A program made the translations under genes and the position numbers. From Rhodothermales bacterium (GTDB lineage Bacteria > Bacteroidota > Rhodothermia > Rhodothermales > VXPQ01), in contig OX638293.1 of NCBI GenBank assembly GCA_951812335.1, forward strand, positions 2,184,731 through 2,248,730: a DNA stretch of 64,000 bases, read 5' to 3'. This document shows positions 28,197 to 38,252 of this stretch, in pieces. Numbering within the stretch: position 1 is the stretch's first letter; each line of letters begins with the position of its first letter. The notes below the pieces were generated by a model, which ran no database searches, had not been told where the DNA came from, and saw only the letters and a program-made list of their open reading frames with translations.

Positions 28197-31136
28197 CTAT
28201 CTTGTCTCGAACAGGCTGTCCGGGAGCATAAAGGTGGCCGGTCCGAGTATGGAACCGTGCGCCTGATCGGCGACGCGCGGCCGGATTTCCACGATTTTCC
28301 GGTTGTTGCGCGTCGGATACACCCGGTTCGTGAGCAGAATGACGAACAGGCCCGTGTCGGGATCGATCCAGAACGAGGTGCCGGTAAAACCGGTATGTCC
28401 GAAACTGTCGGGGCCAAACCCCTCCCCGGCGGACGAATAGCCCTCCGGGCTCTTCGTATCCCATCCGAGCGCCCTTGTGCTGAGAGCCGGATCCTGTACG
28501 GTCGTGAACAGGCGGAGGGTTTCCGGCGAAATGAACGACCTGCCGTCCACACGCCCTTCGTCAAGCAGCATATGGGCGAATTTAACAAGGTCCTCGGCCG
28601 TAGAGAACAACCCGGCATGCCCGGAGACGCCTCCGAGTATCCAGGCGGTTTCGTCATGCACTTCGCCCTGCACGAGCCGCCTTCGGAATGTGCGGTCCCG
28701 TTCGGTAGGCACTACGTCCGGATTGGGCGAACCGGACATCATGAATCCGGTATCGTGCATGCCAAGCGGCCCGAAAATATGTTCCTCGGCATATTCGTCG
28801 AAGGGTTGTCCGGTAATTCGTTCGATAACCAGCATAAGCGCGATCATACTGAAATCGCTGTAGCGCATTTCCGTGCCCGGCTCATACTCCAGCGATTCCG
28901 CCAGTACCGAATCGAGGAGCGCCTCGCGCACGACGGTGCCCGTTTCGTAAAACCGCCGGTACGGGATAAGCCCGGAGGTGTGGGTAAGCAGGTGCCGGAT
29001 CGTAACGTTTTCCTTGCCGGATTGTCGAAACCTGGGGAGATAATCCGCCACCGGCGTGTCGAGTTGCAGTTGGCCGGCGTCGTACAATTGCATCGCGGCG
29101 GTCGTCGTCGCGACCACCTTGGTGAGCGAAGCGAGGTCGAACGACGAGGTCGTAACGACGGGCCGCTCCTCGTCGTAGGTGAAGTGGCCGTACGCTTCCA
29201 GTTTGGCGACCACGCCGTCGCGTCCTATCGCAAGAACAGCCCCCGGAAAAGCCGTGCTGTCGATGGCGTTCCGGATCAGTGTGTCGAGGCGGCTGATCAC
29301 CATGCCGTTCAAGCCGACCTCCGCAGGATATCCGGTTCGGATGGATTGCTGGAACAAGTCCATGCCGTCCCCGAACGCATACAGGTCGGGTATGCTGACG
29401 GGCAGACGGCCGGTAATGTCGGCCTGTCCGGTAAGCGCATCGGCAGCGGCTGTCTGGGAGACCTCCGACGCACTGTATGCGACCAGGTAAGAAGCAGGCT
29501 GCGCCATATCCCGCACGATGTACGGGTCGCCGAACGAAACGAGCGCTACTGGAGGCCCGTATTCCACAAGGCGCGCCAGAAAATCCTTTTGCGGGTCTTC
29601 GGGGCCGTTTTCCTCGTCCTCGGTTTCTGCACCCCGGGAACGGGTGCGTAGAAACGCAGACACCACGACAAACGGGTACGCGTCACTCTGCTCCAGGGCG
29701 ACTTCGTAGTCTTCCGCTTCGGACCTGCCGTCAAGACGCAGTGTGTCCACCTCGATGCCGGGCCGGTTGCGGAGCAAATCGGCAAGAAAACGATTTCCCG
29801 TGGACGGGTTCGAACCGTCCGAAAGGATAACGGACAACATGCGGGCATCCTCGGAAAGAGGGAGTATCCCGCCCGTATTCCGCAGCAGCGTAAGCGACTG
29901 CCGGGCAATACCGAGACTCAATGCTCTATGCTCTTGCAGGTCTATTTGCAGGCTGTCCCGATCCTGCGCGACGTTCCTGTCCGTATGCAGTCCCAACCAG
30001 GCTTTGGCGCGCAAAATCCGCATTACAGAGGCGTCTATGCGTTCTTCTGTGATCATGCCCTCTTCGATAGCTTGCATCACGGAGTCGCGCGCCGTCCGGG
30101 GATCTTCCGAAAGCAGCAGCATGTCGGCGCCTGCACACAGGGACCGAACGGCAATCTCCGCCGCCGGAAACTGCGCTGTGACGCCCGCCATATCCAGTGC
30201 GTCCGTGACGACGAGGCCATCGAAAGCCAACTCGTCGCGCAGCAGGCCAGTAATAACCTGTGGCGAAAGGCTGGCGGGAAGCGTGGTATCGGGTTCGATC
30301 CGGGGAAGCGCGAGATGGCCGACCATGACGCTCATCACGCCATCCTGCACCAGTTTTCGGAATGGAACGAGTTCCAGTGTCTGGAGTCGCTCTGGGCCAA
30401 AAAACAGCACGGGCAACGCCAGGTGCGAATCGACGGAAGTATCTCCGTGACCGGGAAAGTGCTTTGCCGTGGCGAGCACGCCGGCGTCCTGCAGCCCGGA
30501 TGTAAAAGCGGCGGCCATGCCTGCGACAAGCTCCGGCTGCTCGCCGAACGACCGGGTGTTGATAACCGGATTGTCGGGATTGTTGTTCACGTCGGCTACG
30601 GGAGCGAGTACGTGCCGCGTTCCTATAGCTCGCGCCTCCCGGCCTGTGATGTACCCCGCCATGCGCGCCCATTCGACATCCCTTGTAGCCCCCATCGCCA
30701 TGGCCCGTGGAAAGACCGTCGTCTCGTCCACACGCATCCCCGCCCCCCATTCCATATCCTGGGCAATGAGCAGCGGGAGCCTCGCACGGCTTTGCAGGTC
30801 GTTTATGAGCGCGATCTGATCCGATGGATTTCCCTGAAAAAAGGTGACGCCGCCGAGTCCGAATTGCTCGACCAGATCGACGAGATCCTGGTATGCGGCA
30901 TCGTCCGGGTCCATCATCCGGCCATAGGCGCGCACGGAAAACAACTGAGAGACCTTCTCTTCCAGCGTCATGGACCGGAGTTGCTCTTCGGCCCATGCTT
31001 CCGTATCGGGCCAAAGATCGTCGGTATCGGGAGGACTGGAAGAAAGGTCCGACAGAAACAGGACATACGCAGCAATCAACGCACCGAGCGTCAGGACGGC
31101 GCCGAGTAGAAGACGGCGGTGGAGAAAGCGGGGCAT
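28197..31136 (-). CDS. Glycoside hydrolase family 3 fused to a beta-lactamase-like serine hydrolase
   Basis: About 979 aa (an upstream ATG adds 6). An N-terminal signal anchor (LLLGAVLTLGALIAAYVLF) is followed by a GH3 domain (about residues 50-400) with the NagZ-type motif KHFPGHGDTSVDSH, a GH3 C-terminal domain (about 410-590), and a class C beta-lactamase/DD-peptidase domain (about 600-975) with SLTK as the SxxK motif and YSD as the second active-site motif. This fusion is known in Bacteroidota. The expected role is periplasmic cell-wall recycling: N-acetylhexosamine removal combined with a peptidase or esterase activity. Confidence 0.9.
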   Translation of the reverse strand: MPRFLHRRLLLGAVLTLGALIAAYVLFLSDLSSSPPDTDDLWPDTEAWAEEQLRSMTLEEKVSQLFSVRAYGRMMDPDDAAYQDLVDLVEQFGLGGVTFFQGNPSDQIALINDLQSRARLPLLIAQDMEWGAGMRVDETTVFPRAMAMGATRDVEWARMAGYITGREARAIGTRHVLAPVADVNNNPDNPVINTRSFGEQPELVAGMAAAFTSGLQDAGVLATAKHFPGHGDTSVDSHLALPVLFFGPERLQTLELVPFRKLVQDGVMSVMVGHLALPRIEPDTTLPASLSPQVITGLLRDELAFDGLVVTDALDMAGVTAQFPAAEIAVRSLCAGADMLLLSEDPRTARDSVMQAIEEGMITEERIDASVMRILRAKAWLGLHTDRNVAQDRDSLQIDLQEHRALSLGIARQSLTLLRNTGGILPLSEDARMLSVILSDGSNPSTGNRFLADLLRNRPGIEVDTLRLDGRSEAEDYEVALEQSDAYPFVVVSAFLRTRSRGAETEDEENGPEDPQKDFLARLVEYGPPVALVSFGDPYIVRDMAQPASYLVAYSASEVSQTAAADALTGQADITGRLPVSIPDLYAFGDGMDLFQQSIRTGYPAEVGLNGMVISRLDTLIRNAIDSTAFPGAVLAIGRDGVVAKLEAYGHFTYDEERPVVTTSSFDLASLTKVVATTTAAMQLYDAGQLQLDTPVADYLPRFRQSGKENVTIRHLLTHTSGLIPYRRFYETGTVVREALLDSVLAESLEYEPGTEMRYSDFSMIALMLVIERITGQPFDEYAEEHIFGPLGMHDTGFMMSGSPNPDVVPTERDRTFRRRLVQGEVHDETAWILGGVSGHAGLFSTAEDLVKFAHMLLDEGRVDGRSFISPETLRLFTTVQDPALSTRALGWDTKSPEGYSSAGEGFGPDSFGHTGFTGTSFWIDPDTGLFVILLTNRVYPTRNNRKIVEIRPRVADQAHGSILGPATFMLPDSLFETR

Positions 31137-31261
31137 TGCAGAGCCCTCAGGCAAGTTCGGATTCGAATGCCGAAATATACGGGCAATGCGACTGCGTTTT
31201 ACCGTATGGTTCGGTCAGGACACAATTCGAACGGGAGCGGATACGCCGGTTTGTCCGCATC

Positions 31262-31516
31262 TTACCGATGCCGGGGCGGCCCAGGAAGATGTTCCTCGTC
31301 GTTTTCACTGGCGATGTAGCTTACCATTCTTTCCGTGAGCAGTCCGGCCAGCACGACCACGGTAATTTCAAAAAAGATGCCGAAGACGAGCCGGCGCAAT
31401 CCACGCCGCAGGGTTTTCGGCAACAACGAAAAAGCGCCCGCCACGCCGAGAAAGCCCAAAAAGAAAGGCAACGGACTGTAACCGGTTTGCTGAGGTTCGT
31501 TCGGTGGGGAAGGCAT
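31262..31516 (-). CDS. Small hypothetical membrane protein
   Basis: An 84-aa protein with two hydrophobic stretches (YSPLPFFLGFLGVAGAFSLL and RLVFGIFFEITVVVLAGLL) separated by a basic loop KTLRRGLRR, and a charged tail. There is no family I can name. It lies 125 bp upstream of the GH3 gene in the same direction and could be co-transcribed with it. The alternative minus-strand frame over the same bases lacks such membrane character. Confidence 0.5.
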   Translation of the reverse strand: MPSPPNEPQQTGYSPLPFFLGFLGVAGAFSLLPKTLRRGLRRLVFGIFFEITVVVLAGLLTERMVSYIASENDEEHLPGPPRHR

Positions 31517-31581
31517 CCGGACAACGATGAGGGAATGAGGGAATAAAGGAATGAAGGAAAGCCGGAAAACGACTTGTCTAC

Positions 31582-31608
31582 AGAATACTCTGGGATACTC
31601 TGATTAAT
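31582..31608 (+). repeat. Solo end of the GGATACTCTGAT element, partly duplicated
   Basis: GGATACTCTGATTAATT (31593 on) is preceded directly by a truncated tandem copy, GAATACTCTG. No internal part of the element is present. It sits in the 221-bp gap upstream of the small membrane protein; the rest of that gap has no recognisable feature. Confidence 0.7.
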
Positions 31609-31737
31609 TGCTCGTTCAGCGATACGTGTGCAAAGTAATGCGAAGGTCCCGGTTCTGCAATATGCCGCAACAAGGCAAGCCGTATCCGACCTGCTCGAAA
31701 GCGATAGTGCAGGCCGAAGACGGTGAACAGGAACGCC

Positions 31738-32805
31738 CTACCTCTCCTCCTCCCCGCTCCACACATTCCCCTCCGCGTCGAAGCCGAACGTATGGGCCGC
31801 GTAGCCTGCGAACACGCCCAGACCCTCCTCGATATTCGAGTGCAAATGAACCGGTGGAGTTTGCAACAAGGCCGCCCCGATATCTATATCGCCCACCGTT
31901 TCGGATTGTAAAAGAACCGTATGGTGATAGGTGAAATAATCGGCGCTGAGGACCGAAAACTCCAGTTCGTATCGGGATTCCACTGTGTCGAAAGATCGCG
32001 CGGTAAAGGTAATTTCGAATTCTTTTGCCTTGCCTTCGAACAGTTCATCCGCGAAAAGAGCGCCAGAAAAACTATCTACCCCGTCCAAGTCCGGCTCGTC
32101 AAAAAAATAGGCGTAATTGTCGTCGCGAAATGAGGTATCGTTACTACCAAATCTAATTTCCCGAAACTCGGTTGGATTGCCCGGCTTGTCCTCGACAGGA
32201 CGGTATCCCGAGAAGCGTTCCTCTCCAACGGGAGACCACTGAAACAGTTTGAGCTTGTAGTAATTCGCGCCCGGAGGATCCGTTATCCGAAAACGCGCCC
32301 GGTAAACTTCGAACGAACCAATCTCCTCCGTCACCTCCGTGCGATCATTAAAAGTGTTCACATTCCCCTCCGTAACCGCTTCGAATGCTGTGAGACGCTC
32401 CAGTTCCACGATACTTGCTGTCGCAGCAGGAATGGAAGAAACCGCCTGTACCGTAGGCAAGCCGGGCGCCTCCGCCCGGAGCGTATACGCCACGCCGGGA
32501 ACCGGACGGTTGCCGGAAGCTGCCTGATAGATTCCGTTGCCGGCGTGCGCGAGCGTTTCCGAAAAACTCCCGTTTGCGTCCGCCACGCTTACCGTGGCAT
32601 CAGGGACGAACAGCCCCCGGACATCCTCGAAACCCGTAATGTCCGCACTCCGGTCCAACCGAACCGCCCATACGCTGTCGGGAGAGAAAAAACCATGCAC
32701 TACAAGTTGCGGAGTATGTTCGGGAACCGCAACCTCGACCACCGTCTCGCAGGCGCTCAATGCGCCCGTCGCAAGAAAAACAACGAACAGCGATCGTACG
32801 GACAT
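31738..32805 (-). CDS. DUF4249 domain lipoprotein
   Basis: A 355-aa lipoprotein with a signal sequence ending in the lipobox GALSAC (Cys near residue 19). The remainder fits DUF4249, a Bacteroidota family coded beside TonB-dependent receptors: TPQLVVHGFFSPDS near the start, an Ig-like part with VPDATVSVADANGSF and VPGVAYTLRAEAPGLPTV, and a C-terminal EEGLGVFAGYAAHTFGF. It starts 2 bp after the receptor gene's stop and is probably the surface partner that helps capture its substrate. Function beyond this is inferred. Confidence 0.88.
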   Translation of the reverse strand: MSVRSLFVVFLATGALSACETVVEVAVPEHTPQLVVHGFFSPDSVWAVRLDRSADITGFEDVRGLFVPDATVSVADANGSFSETLAHAGNGIYQAASGNRPVPGVAYTLRAEAPGLPTVQAVSSIPAATASIVELERLTAFEAVTEGNVNTFNDRTEVTEEIGSFEVYRARFRITDPPGANYYKLKLFQWSPVGEERFSGYRPVEDKPGNPTEFREIRFGSNDTSFRDDNYAYFFDEPDLDGVDSFSGALFADELFEGKAKEFEITFTARSFDTVESRYELEFSVLSADYFTYHHTVLLQSETVGDIDIGAALLQTPPVHLHSNIEEGLGVFAGYAAHTFGFDAEGNVWSGEEER

Positions 32806-32807
32806 AT

Positions 32808-35240
32808 TCAGAAAGAGATGCGGTATGCGAAAGCAGGAAGCACCGGAAACAGACTCAACTGCCTGAAGGAAAATATCGGCACATCCAGCTTGTTTGTGTG
32901 CTGTTTGGGATACACCACGAAGGGATTCCTCCGGTTGTAGGCATTATAGGCGCCGAATGTGAGCGTACGTGTCCCCCATGAACGTTCCTTACGGAAATGC
33001 ACGGCGAGATCAAGTCGATGGTACGACCCAACCCGGGACGCATTGCGGGGGCCGTAATCGACCAATACCCGCTCTTCTCCCTGCCGATAGTCATAGTCGT
33101 CATTCAGCGTAACCACATGACGGCCCACCGGCAACCACGCAGGATACCCGCTGCCGTATACCCAGGCCGCCGATATTTCCTTGTTTTTGGTCAGGCGGTA
33201 CTGCGCCACGAGCGATACGTCGTGACGCCGGTCGTACCGGTACGGGAAGGTTTCCCCGTTATTCAGGTCTTTGAAATCCCGTACGGCTTTCGCCCACGAA
33301 TACCCGAGCCATCCGTTCAGGCGGCCCGTTTTCTTCTGCAAAAACACCTCAAGACCGTACGCAGCGCCGCGGCCCGTTTCGATCAGATCGGGCCAGTTTC
33401 TGAACACCGAATCGAAGGTTTGCGTGCCCGCCTTGTATTCGATGAGGTCGGCCATCCATTTGTAATAGCCTTCGAGGGACGCTTCGTAACGCCCCGCCTT
33501 CATGCTTCGCACGGCGCCGGCCGCTGCCTGATGACTCTTTTGCGGAGGCATGCGATCCATCGCCGAAACCCAGAAATCCGTAAAGGGATTCCCTGTACTG
33601 GCCGTCAGGAAATGCACCGGCTGCTGCATCCGCACATACGACAACTTGACCGAGTTCTGTCGGCCAATGCGCCGGCTCATGCTCAGGCGAGGCTCGATCG
33701 AAGGATACCCCTTGTTATCCACGAAATAATGGGCAAGGCGAAGCCCTGCATTCAACCTGAGGCCGGAAAACAACGTCATGTCGTCTTCGGCATACAGCGC
33801 CACTTCTCCGGAACGCACCACGCCGATGGGTGAGGTAACGGTGGTATCCGTGTCCGTCTCTCCCGAATACACCGACCAGTACCAGAGCCTGCCCGGACTG
33901 AAACGGTGCGAAATCCCTTCCGCGCCAAAACGCAGATAATGATTGGGCGAAGGCCGGTGCTCCACGTCTATTTTCGCCGTAAAATCAAGGATGTCGGATA
34001 CGTAAGAAACCCTTGATTCATCTTTATACGACTCTGGCACGAACGTATCCTCTTCGTGTACGCCGATGGCGAAACTGTAATTCGTTACGCCCACCAGCAC
34101 GTTGGAAAACGTGCGGCTGCCGAGCAACCGGTTCCATCTGATGGCGCCGAGACGGTTGCGCCAGCCGAGGTCTCCCTTGGCTTTCCCATCATCCCATTCG
34201 TCCTTTATGTAGAACAGGTCGCGTCCCGAATATCCGCTCAGGTAGATACGGTCCTTTCTCGATGCGATATAGTTCGCCTTGAAATTGAGATCGTAAAAGA
34301 AGTAGCCCCCTGATGTTCTACTTCCAGACAGAAAAGGACGCGCCAGGAGATCCGCGAGCGTACGCCGACCGGTAAAGAGAAAAGAAGCCTTGTCCTTTAC
34401 GATCGGCCCTTCCAGCGTCACGCGCGACGCGATAATCCCGGTCCCTACTTCTCCACTGTACTTTTTCAGGTTGCCCTCCTTCATGGTGAGATTCACCACG
34501 GACGAAAGGCGGCCTCCGTACCTTGCCGGAAAGCCCCCCTTGATCAGCTCGACGTGCTTCATCGCGTCCGCATTGAAAACGCTCAGAAAGCCGAAGAGGT
34601 GGGTGGGGTTGTATAGCGGAAGACCATCCAGCAAAATGAGATTCTGGTCGGGGCCTCCGCCCCGCACGTAAAATCCGCTCCGGCCCTCGGACCCCGACTG
34701 CACCCCCGGCAACAGTTGCAGCGTCTTCTGGATATCCACCTCGCCGAGCAGGGCCGGCAACGACTGGATCTGCTCCACCGCCACGTCGTGCCGCCCCATC
34801 TGCGGCTCGTCGATGGGGGTATCCGCTTGCGCAACCACTTCGACTTCCTCCAGGCCTATGGTGTAGGGCGCAAGCGCAACGTCAAGCGTCGTATCCGCCG
34901 GAAGCGACACGGCGTGCATAGCGGTTTCGTACCCGATATAGGAGAACGCAAGCGTCAGAGAGTCGAGCCGAACCGTCAGGCTGTAGAAACCATACTGGTT
35001 GGTGACCGCGCCAATGCCCAGTTCCGGAACGCTCACGGTGGCGCCCGGAAGCCGCTCCCCGCTCGAAGCGTCCTCTACATACCCATTGACGGTGCGGGGC
35101 ACGGGCTGCGCCTGTCCGGTATCCTGCGCATGCGCCGGGACGCCAACGAGCCCCCCTGTCCAGAGGCACACGGCGAGAAGGAAACCCGCGCCGGACCGCT
35201 GCCCGGCGCATGAACCTGTTTTAAAGGAAAGAAGCAACAC
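32808..35240 (-). CDS. TonB-dependent receptor with a carboxypeptidase-like N-terminal domain
   Basis: About 810 aa from a GTG start at 35240. A signal peptide (GFLLAVCLWTGG ... AHA-Q) is followed by a carboxypeptidase-regulatory-like beta domain (VNGYVEDASSGERLPGATV), a plug domain (about residues 120-240, with GRSGFYVRGGGPDQNLILLD and a GGFPARYGGRLSSVV end) and a C-terminal barrel. No in-frame ATG lies near the signal peptide; the frame extends upstream antisense into tonB, so GTG is the best start. It imports a large substrate across the outer membrane using TonB from the gene just upstream. Confidence 0.85.
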   Translation of the reverse strand: MLLLSFKTGSCAGQRSGAGFLLAVCLWTGGLVGVPAHAQDTGQAQPVPRTVNGYVEDASSGERLPGATVSVPELGIGAVTNQYGFYSLTVRLDSLTLAFSYIGYETAMHAVSLPADTTLDVALAPYTIGLEEVEVVAQADTPIDEPQMGRHDVAVEQIQSLPALLGEVDIQKTLQLLPGVQSGSEGRSGFYVRGGGPDQNLILLDGLPLYNPTHLFGFLSVFNADAMKHVELIKGGFPARYGGRLSSVVNLTMKEGNLKKYSGEVGTGIIASRVTLEGPIVKDKASFLFTGRRTLADLLARPFLSGSRTSGGYFFYDLNFKANYIASRKDRIYLSGYSGRDLFYIKDEWDDGKAKGDLGWRNRLGAIRWNRLLGSRTFSNVLVGVTNYSFAIGVHEEDTFVPESYKDESRVSYVSDILDFTAKIDVEHRPSPNHYLRFGAEGISHRFSPGRLWYWSVYSGETDTDTTVTSPIGVVRSGEVALYAEDDMTLFSGLRLNAGLRLAHYFVDNKGYPSIEPRLSMSRRIGRQNSVKLSYVRMQQPVHFLTASTGNPFTDFWVSAMDRMPPQKSHQAAAGAVRSMKAGRYEASLEGYYKWMADLIEYKAGTQTFDSVFRNWPDLIETGRGAAYGLEVFLQKKTGRLNGWLGYSWAKAVRDFKDLNNGETFPYRYDRRHDVSLVAQYRLTKNKEISAAWVYGSGYPAWLPVGRHVVTLNDDYDYRQGEERVLVDYGPRNASRVGSYHRLDLAVHFRKERSWGTRTLTFGAYNAYNRRNPFVVYPKQHTNKLDVPIFSFRQLSLFPVLPAFAYRISF

Positions 35241-35388
35241 CCTTGCCTGTGCGAAAAACGATGAATCGGGCTCGTTAAAGACAGTAGCAAGTTTTATGCC
35301 AAGCGCACAGGCGGTGTTTGAATAGAAAATGTGGGGCGATACCGTGCTGTACGGTGAGCGATGGATCGGGTTCCTGTACTTCTTTCCG

Positions 35389-36114
35389 TTATTCCAGGCG
35401 GAACCGGAACGTAACAATGCCCGTCTGCAATTCTTGCGGTGCGTTGGGCGGCAGAGGATTGAAGCGCCAACGCTGCAAAATATCCATCGTGGCTTTCTCC
35501 AGTTCGGCATCGCCCTTGAGCAGCAGAAAGCGCTGCACGATCCGGCCTTGCGGATCGACGGTAATGCGCACCCGGATCGTCGCATTCACCTGGGTCCGGT
35601 ACTCGGGAACCGGGGCATACATAGGATCGCGGTTCAGCCCTTCTATTTCGAAGGGGGCCGTAGTCAATTCATCCAGCCCCTCTCCCGTTTCGGCAGGTTG
35701 CGTTTCCCCTACTTCGCTGGGCGCCGCGCTGTCAAGCGGGCGAACGGGGGGCGGTTCGGGCTCCGGATCGGGCTCTTCCGTCGCTTCCTCGCTATTCTGC
35801 CGTTCCGGAGAAACCTCCTCGACCTCCGACGTCGTCACCTGATCTTCTTCGATAACAGGTTGCAGCTGGTCCGGCAGATCCACCTGTCTGGCTTCTTCCG
35901 GCGCAGGCACAGGTTCCTCCATGGGTTCCTGCGGTGCTTCCGGCGCGACGGTCGCCTCCGAAGGACGGCTCTCCGCATAGGGACCGAATTCCACCTCTAT
36001 AAAGCCTGTCTGCCGGGAATCGGCCTGCGCTACCGTAAAAAAAGCGAAGCCGAGGAGCACCCCGGCGTGCAATGCAATGCTGGCTCCCAAACCGATCCAG
36101 TCGTTCTTTTTCAT
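35389..36114 (-). CDS. tonB: TonB-family energy transducer
   Basis: A 241-aa protein starting at MKKNDWIGLG. It has one N-terminal membrane helix (ASIALHAGVLLGFAFF), a Pro/Glu-rich periplasmic spacer (residues 55-150) and a C-terminal TonB domain with VRITVDPQGRIVQRF and ATMDILQRWRFNPLPP. It transmits proton-motive force to TonB-dependent receptors such as the one directly downstream on the same strand. It is divergent from eboA over about 245 bp, a stretch that should carry both promoters but shows no motif that I can call with confidence. Confidence 0.9.
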   Translation of the reverse strand: MKKNDWIGLGASIALHAGVLLGFAFFTVAQADSRQTGFIEVEFGPYAESRPSEATVAPEAPQEPMEEPVPAPEEARQVDLPDQLQPVIEEDQVTTSEVEEVSPERQNSEEATEEPDPEPEPPPVRPLDSAAPSEVGETQPAETGEGLDELTTAPFEIEGLNRDPMYAPVPEYRTQVNATIRVRITVDPQGRIVQRFLLLKGDAELEKATMDILQRWRFNPLPPNAPQELQTGIVTFRFRLE

Positions 36115-36360
36115 GGGATTCGCTGTGTAAAAGCGCCCGCTAAACGTGACGCCGAAACGTTTGAAAAGAAGGATACGGGAAACGAAAGCAAACGACACGA
36201 CATGGAACACGACAGGAGAGTTCGGGATCCCCGCAGCCTCCTAATCGACCTCGCCCATTTTCTGCGGAAAACGGTCGCGCGCAAACGCAGATTCCTTGTT
36301 ATTTTACAGGTCCGTTGCATGCAATTACGATATTTGTCCAACCCGTACGGCCGAAAAACC

Positions 36361-37269
36361 ATGAACACACCCCGGCATCAGGCCGATCTGCCCCGTGTGC
36401 GTGAGCAGCTCCTGGTATGGATTGCCCGGCAAGCCAGCGAGGAAGCCATGCAATGGCTGCGCACGCGTCATGCGGAAATTGCAGGGGGAGCACCCGCTTC
36501 CAAATGTTTTCTGGCGTTCAGTGGCGCACCCCGCCGGATTGCCAAAGAAACCCTTGTCCTCGCCAAGGCGGACCTTGAGCAAGCCGATTCCCTGCGCCCG
36601 GGCTGGAATCCGGATGCCTGGAGTGTCGACGAAGCCGCCCGCACCCTCCTGATCCTGTCTTTTCCCGCAGCCGACGAAAACGCCTATGTCGGTATGGTCG
36701 AACAAGTATTCTCGACCGCCGATGTGCGCGAGTCCACGGCGCTTTACCGGATGTTGCCGCTCTACCCCTTTCCTGAACGCTTCCGGGCACGCGCTGCAGA
36801 AGGCATTCGCAGCAATATGACCTCCGTATTCCAGGCTGTCGCCCACCATAATCCGTATCCCTCGGAGTATTTCGACGAGGGTGCATGGAACCAGATGGTG
36901 CTCAAGGCCCTCTTTACCGACAGTCCTCTGTACAAGGTGAGCGGGTTGGACGCACGCACCAACCCGGCCCTCGCGCGTATGCTTGTCGACTACGCCCACG
37001 AAAGATGGGCCGCCGGACGCACCGTTTCCCCCGAACTCTGGCGCCCTGTGGGGCCCTTTGCAACCCAGGGGTACCTGCACGACCTCGAGCGGGCACTGAC
37101 CAGCGGCAAAGAGGCGGAACGGGAAGCCGCCGCGCTGGCGCTCGCGGATGCGAACGCCCCTGCCGCCACCGAATTTCTTGCCGGATTTCCCTCCCTGAAA
37201 CAACGTATCGAAGCCGGCAAGCTGAATTGGGAATCGTTCAGCCGGAACCGTATCCGGGGCTCCGCATAG
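36361..37269 (+). CDS. eboA: EboA domain-containing protein
   Basis: A 302-aa cytoplasmic protein identified as EboA from its sequence and from its position as first gene of an ebo cluster. It is rich in helices, with the conserved stretch SLRPGWNPDAWSVDEAARTLL and ALYRMLPLYPFPERFRARAAEG. The biochemical role of EboA is unknown. In cyanobacteria the ebo genes are needed to move or process a precursor of scytonemin; related clusters occur in many bacteria with unknown products. The start is the ATG of MNTPRHQADL; the frame runs far upstream without similarity. eboB follows after 62 bp. Confidence 0.88.
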   Translation: MNTPRHQADLPRVREQLLVWIARQASEEAMQWLRTRHAEIAGGAPASKCFLAFSGAPRRIAKETLVLAKADLEQADSLRPGWNPDAWSVDEAARTLLILSFPAADENAYVGMVEQVFSTADVRESTALYRMLPLYPFPERFRARAAEGIRSNMTSVFQAVAHHNPYPSEYFDEGAWNQMVLKALFTDSPLYKVSGLDARTNPALARMLVDYAHERWAAGRTVSPELWRPVGPFATQGYLHDLERALTSGKEAEREAAALALADANAPAATEFLAGFPSLKQRIEAGKLNWESFSRNRIRGSA

Positions 37270-37331
37270 GGATCAGACACTCCTCCGTACCCTTTTCGCT
37301 TTTCAGACTCCGATTTTACATCCATCCCGTT

Positions 37332-38252
37332 ATGCCGACACGCCCTTCCCTGTTCATCGATCCGCATGTCCACATGATTTCCCGGACCACGGACGACTAC
37401 GAGGCGATGCGCGCCGCCGGCGTCGCAGCCGTCATAGAACCCGCTTTCTGGCTGGGCCAACCGCGCACCACCATCGGCGCCTTCAAGGATTATTTTTCCA
37501 TGATCGTGGGATGGGAGCGATTCCGGGCAGGCCAATTCGGCGTTCGGCACTACTGCACCATCGGACTCAATTCCAAAGAGGCCAACAACGAACCCCTTGC
37601 GGAGGAAGTGATGGAACTCCTGCCGCTCTACGCCGCCAAGGAAGGAGTCGTCGCCATCGGGGAGATCGGATACGACGACATGACGCCCTCCGAAGACAAG
37701 TACTTTCGGCTGCAACTCGAACTGGCGAAAGAACTCGACATGCTCGTGCTGATTCATACCCCGCATCGCAACAAAAAAGAGGGGACGAGCCGGAGCATGG
37801 ACGCCTGCGACGATATCGGGCTGGCTCCCGACCGGGTCATTGTGGATCACAATAACGAGGAAACGGTCCAGGAAGTCCTTGACCGCGGCTACTGGGCGGC
37901 CTTCACCATCTACCCTTTCACGAAGATGGGTAATGAGCGGATGGTCGAAATCGTCCGGGAATACGGGGCCGAGCGCATTTTCATCGACAGCGCGGCGGAT
38001 TGGGGCGTCAGCGATCCGCTGGCCGTACCCAAAACGGCCCGGCTCATGGCGAAGAAAGGCATTCCGGAAGACCTGATCCGCGCGGTGACCTACGACAACG
38101 CCCTCGCGGCGTACGGGCAAAGCGGGCAATTTTCGGAAAAAGACTGGCTGGAGCCAGCGCCGATCGATCAGCGCGACCTGTACGGCGGCAATTCGGTGCT
38201 GCGAGGCGGGCAGGCCCCTGTCGTGAAAAAGAAAGGATTGATTATCGAGTGA
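37332..38252 (+). CDS. eboB: TatD-family hydrolase, EboB-type
   Basis: A 306-aa TIM-barrel metal hydrolase. The N-terminal DPHVHMISRTTDDYEAM gives the HxH metal site, and GEIGYDD, LIHTPHRNK and VIVDHNNEETV supply the remaining ligands typical of TatD/amidohydrolase-like enzymes. The next ebo genes (D, E, F) lie downstream on the same strand. The reaction catalysed in the ebo pathway has not been shown. Its end overlaps the convergent Fic gene by 11 bp. Confidence 0.87.
   Translation: MPTRPSLFIDPHVHMISRTTDDYEAMRAAGVAAVIEPAFWLGQPRTTIGAFKDYFSMIVGWERFRAGQFGVRHYCTIGLNSKEANNEPLAEEVMELLPLYAAKEGVVAIGEIGYDDMTPSEDKYFRLQLELAKELDMLVLIHTPHRNKKEGTSRSMDACDDIGLAPDRVIVDHNNEETVQEVLDRGYWAAFTIYPFTKMGNERMVEIVREYGAERIFIDSAADWGVSDPLAVPKTARLMAKKGIPEDLIRAVTYDNALAAYGQSGQFSEKDWLEPAPIDQRDLYGGNSVLRGGQAPVVKKKGLIIE

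Noticed and set aside
28257-29651. A 464-codon frame antisense to the GH3 fusion gene
   Set aside because: The minus strand holds a complete GH3 and beta-lactamase domain protein; the antisense product has no recognisable motif.
35329-36360. N-terminal extension of eboA to 646 aa
   Set aside because: It is antisense to tonB, and EboA similarity starts at the ATG at 36361.
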